Below, piece by piece: positions 4,998-6,756 of a DNA stretch of 6,756 bases; position 1 is the stretch's first letter, and each line of letters opens with the position of its first letter. Both the position numbers and the translations under genes were made by a program. The stretch spans positions 1 through 6,756 of the forward strand of contig JAUNRP010000114.1 in the NCBI GenBank assembly GCA_030544165.1. The letters are read 5' to 3'. This DNA comes from a bacterium (GTDB taxonomy: Bacteria > Actinomycetota > Actinomycetes > Actinomycetales > Actinomycetaceae). The notes below the pieces were generated by a model. That model was not told the origin of the DNA and made no database searches. It was given only the letters and a program-made list of their open reading frames with translations.

Positions 4998-5641
4998 TGC
5001 CCCTCGCACCCGAGCCGATCACCATTGCCGTGGTCAACGACCACCCCGTGGTGGTGGCTGGCGTCGCCAAGATGCTGGAGGGGGATGACCGCATCTCGGT
5101 GGTGGAGCTGGACTCGATGGTGACCCCGGAGTTGCCGGTGGACGTGGTCCTGTTCGATGGCTACGCGCGGCCGGGTGGGATCGCCCGGGCTGTCCAGGAG
5201 ATCGCCCAGGAGCAGCCCGAATCGAAGATCGTGGTGTTCTCCTGGAACGTGGAGTCACCACAGATCGAGGAGGTCCTCGCGGTGGGGGCCGATTCCTACC
5301 TGTCAAAGGCGCTCACCCCGGACGAGTTGGCTGACGCGCTCGTGCGCGTGGGCCGGGGCGAGCAGGTGATCGAGCCCGCCCCCGTGCAGGACGAGCTCAG
5401 TTCCATGAACGACTGGCCCGGGCGAGACGCCGGCCTCTCCCCGCGGGAGTCCGAGGTGGTGGCCCTCATCACCGCCGGGCTCACGAACGACGAGATCGCG
5501 CGGAGCTGCTACCTCTCCATCAACTCGGTGAAGACCTACATCCGCTCCGCCTACCGGAAGATGGGCGTGGAGCGCCGGAGCCAGGCCGTGGCCTGGGGCA
5601 TTGAGAACGGCATGGTGCCACGGGCTCTCCGCCAGGTCTGA
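4997..5641 (+). CDS. NarL/LuxR-type response regulator, orphan
   Basis: A 214-aa two-domain regulator. The receiver domain spans residues ~8-120. Its acidic pocket is N14-D15 (most receivers have two acids), the probable phospho-acceptor is Asp54 in VVLFDGYARP, the switch residue is Ser82, and the conserved lysine is Lys104 in YLSK. The LuxR-type HTH spans ~147-210: LSPRESEVVALITAGLTNDEIA, then SINSVKTYIRSAYRKMGVERRSQAV. No histidine kinase gene is adjacent, so it is an orphan or has a distant partner. The LFDGY phosphorylation loop, without the usual D-x-x-M-P, and the reduced acidic pocket suggest weak or different control by phosphorylation. Its targets are unknown. The neighbouring stress-type dehydrogenase is one candidate. 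Confidence 0.94.
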   Translation: MPLAPEPITIAVVNDHPVVVAGVAKMLEGDDRISVVELDSMVTPELPVDVVLFDGYARPGGIARAVQEIAQEQPESKIVVFSWNVESPQIEEVLAVGADSYLSKALTPDELADALVRVGRGEQVIEPAPVQDELSSMNDWPGRDAGLSPRESEVVALITAGLTNDEIARSCYLSINSVKTYIRSAYRKMGVERRSQAVAWGIENGMVPRALRQV

Positions 5642-5698
5642 ACACTTCCTCCACCCGCTCCGGATGCGGCTTTCCAGGTTCCTTCCAAGAATGGATGG

Positions 5699-6607
5699 AT
5701 GGATACCAACCTGACTGCCGTTGACCGCAACGCCAAGGAGCTCGCCGGACCCAAGGGCGGATTCCCCGAACAGGAGCAGAAGCCGCCGGGACTCACCTCC
5801 GAGATGACGCCGATTCCGGACCACGGCGAGGAGACCTGGCAGGGCAACGGACGCCTGAAGGGCATGAAGGCCCTCATCACCGGTGGTGACTCCGGGATCG
5901 GGCGTGCGGTCGCGATCGCCTTCGCCCGCGAGGGGTGCGACGTGGCGCTCAGCTACCTCGAGGCCGAGCAGTCGGACGCCGAGGACACCAAGGAGTGGGT
6001 GGAGAAGGCCGGACAGCGTTGCGTCCTCGTGCCCGGTGACCTCCAGGACGAGGCGACGGCCCGGGCCGTGGTGGACGACGCCGTCGAGGGGCTCGGTGGC
6101 CTGGACGTGCTCGTGAACAACGCGGGCTTCCAGTGGGCGCGGCGCGAGGAGGGCCTCGCATCCGTGACCACCGAGGAGATGGACCAGGTCTTCAAGACCA
6201 ACCTGTACGCCCTGATCTGGGTGACCCAGCAGGCACTCCCCCACCTGGGCAAGGACTCCAGCATCATCAACGTGAGCTCTATCCAGGCGTACGATCCCTC
6301 GGTCTCGCTGGTGGACTACGCCTCCACCAAGGCGGCGGTCAACAACTTCACGGTGAACCTCGCGCAGGAACTCGGCCCCAAGGGGATCCGGGTCAACTGC
6401 GTGGCGCCCGGGCCCATCTGGACTCCGCTGCAGCCCGCCACCAAGGGTGGGGACTCCCAGCCCGACTTCGGCGGGGACACCCCCCTTGGCCGCGCCGGGC
6501 AGCCGTCGGAGCTGGCGGGAGCGTTCGTGTTCCTCGCCTCCCCGGCTGAGGCCTCCTACGTCTCGGGAACAGTGCTGGGAGTGACAGGAGGAAAGCCGGT
6601 CTTCTAG
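5699..6607 (+). CDS. YghA/YdaD-like short-chain dehydrogenase/reductase
   Basis: A 302-aa NAD(P)-dependent oxidoreductase of the classical SDR fold. It has an N-terminal extension of about 55 residues typical of this subgroup (PGLTSEMTPIPDHGEETWQG, then GRLKGMKALITGG). Cofactor loop TGGDSGIG is at 61-68, NNAG at 140-143, active-site Asn168, catalytic Ser in NVSS (191-194), Tyr207 and Lys211 in YASTK, and PGP at 237-239. The overall pattern follows E. coli YghA, an aldehyde reductase, and Bacillus general-stress dehydrogenases such as YdaD; the substrate here is inferred only. Three ATGs lie close together (5691, 5695, 5699); only 5699 is in frame. Upstream AAGA at 5687-5690 is a weak ribosome-binding site, or AAGAAT at 5687-5692 a weak -10 box 6 nt before the ATG. 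It ends with TAG, 30 nt before the IS repeats. Confidence 0.95.
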   Translation: MDTNLTAVDRNAKELAGPKGGFPEQEQKPPGLTSEMTPIPDHGEETWQGNGRLKGMKALITGGDSGIGRAVAIAFAREGCDVALSYLEAEQSDAEDTKEWVEKAGQRCVLVPGDLQDEATARAVVDDAVEGLGGLDVLVNNAGFQWARREEGLASVTTEEMDQVFKTNLYALIWVTQQALPHLGKDSSIINVSSIQAYDPSVSLVDYASTKAAVNNFTVNLAQELGPKGIRVNCVAPGPIWTPLQPATKGGDSQPDFGGDTPLGRAGQPSELAGAFVFLASPAEASYVSGTVLGVTGGKPVF

Positions 6608-6637
6608 CCCCGTCCCCTCCACCCCCACACTCTCAAT

Positions 6638-6708
6638 CCGTGAGGGTGCGTCAGATTTCCCCCTCCCCCCGTGAGGGTGCGTCAGATTTCCCACCCCCTC
6701 CGTGAGGG
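6638..6708. repeat. Tandem terminal repeats, 31-nt period
   Basis: A 23-nt sequence starting CCGTGAGGGTGCGTCAG occurs identically at 6638-6660 and 6669-6691. A third copy starts at 6700 and keeps only CCGTGAGGG before diverging (ATGCTTCT...). The spacing is exactly 31 nt each time. IS21-family elements carry several such repeats inside each end as transposase-binding sites, and this array lies directly upstream of a probable istA start. Confidence 0.85.
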
Positions 6709-6739
6709 ATGCTTCTATGTCGTGTCAAGTGCGGGGTGG

Positions 6740-6756
6740 GTGGTTTTCGAGGAGTT
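6740..6756 (+). CDS. istA: IS21-family transposase IstA, first residues only
   Basis: GTG at 6740 starts V-V-F-E-E and the frame runs off the right edge. Many actinobacterial IS21 transposases begin with M/V-V-F-E-E-L or a close variant, then a helix-turn-helix. Five codons are too few for proof; support comes mostly from the repeat array just upstream. Another frame starting at GTG 6736 gives a Gly-rich peptide and is less likely. Confidence 0.5.

Larger units (their letters stand above)
6638..6756 (+). mobile_element. Left end of IS21-family insertion sequence, continues past window
   Basis: The multiple terminal repeats followed by an ORF beginning V-V-F-E-E match the left end of actinobacterial IS21-type elements, which carry istA and istB. 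The outer boundary is probably near the first CCGTGAGGG, perhaps at the TG of 6641, about 30-33 nt after the dehydrogenase stop. Neither the right end nor a target duplication can be seen here. Confidence 0.6.

Noticed and set aside
5655..5669. CCGC...GCGG hairpin after the response regulator as a terminator
   Set aside because: The stem is only 4 bp with a 7-nt loop and just three T follow; this is expected by chance.
5303..6694. 463-codon open frame on the minus strand across the response regulator and SDR genes
   Set aside because: It is antisense to two clear genes and runs into the IS repeats. The His/Gly/Leu-rich translation has no family resemblance.
6638..6708. Regular short repeats as a CRISPR array
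   Set aside because: The spacing leaves only 8 nt between 23-nt repeats, the third copy is degenerate, and the sequence leads into a transposase-like start; IS terminal repeats explain it better.

Overview
The window is a GC-rich stretch of about 6.8 kb that is dense with genes. It looks like an actinobacterium, most likely of the Micrococcales type. This rests on the strong GC bias at third codon positions, an actinobacterial oligoribonuclease, and several genes whose start codon lies 6-7 nt behind a TANNNT-like -10 box (leaderless mRNAs). This is a judgement from sequence style; no database search was possible.

Layout. (1) Positions 2-481 (+) hold the 3' part of a small multi-pass membrane protein whose start lies outside the window. 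(2) Oligoribonuclease (orn) is at 517-1167 (+). (3) A 405-bp non-coding gap at 1168-1572 contains small hairpins, recurring TGCGG motifs and a near-perfect 22-bp inverted repeat. (4) A VOC/glyoxalase-fold protein is at 1573-1971 (+). (5) On the minus strand, a two-gene metal-transport operon reads leftward: a 71-aa HMA metallochaperone-like protein (4096-3881), then a 646-aa P1B-type ATPase (3845-1905) with CPG in place of the usual CPC motif. Its 3' end overlaps the VOC gene tail-to-tail by 67 nt. (6) Divergent from the operon is a Crp/Fnr-family regulator (4217-4921, +). A perfect FNR-like palindrome (CTTGAC-N4-GTCAAG) lies between the two. (7) An orphan NarL/LuxR-type response regulator is at 4997-5641 (+). 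(8) A YghA/YdaD-like short-chain dehydrogenase is at 5699-6607 (+). (9) At the right edge, two identical 23-nt repeats at 31-nt spacing and a partial third precede an ORF starting V-V-F-E-E. This reads as the left end of an IS21-family insertion sequence that continues past the window.

The most coherent functional unit is the divergent metal-ATPase/regulator locus. The regulator has the FNR-type recognition-helix residues E..SR and exactly two cysteines, one of which aligns with an FNR cluster ligand. The single palindrome sits near -41.5 relative to both inferred start sites, the geometry of class II activation. My working model is a redox- or metal-responsive FLP-like regulator that activates itself and a metal chaperone/efflux operon from one shared box. 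The response regulator and the dehydrogenase next door would fit a stress-response neighbourhood, but that link is inference only.
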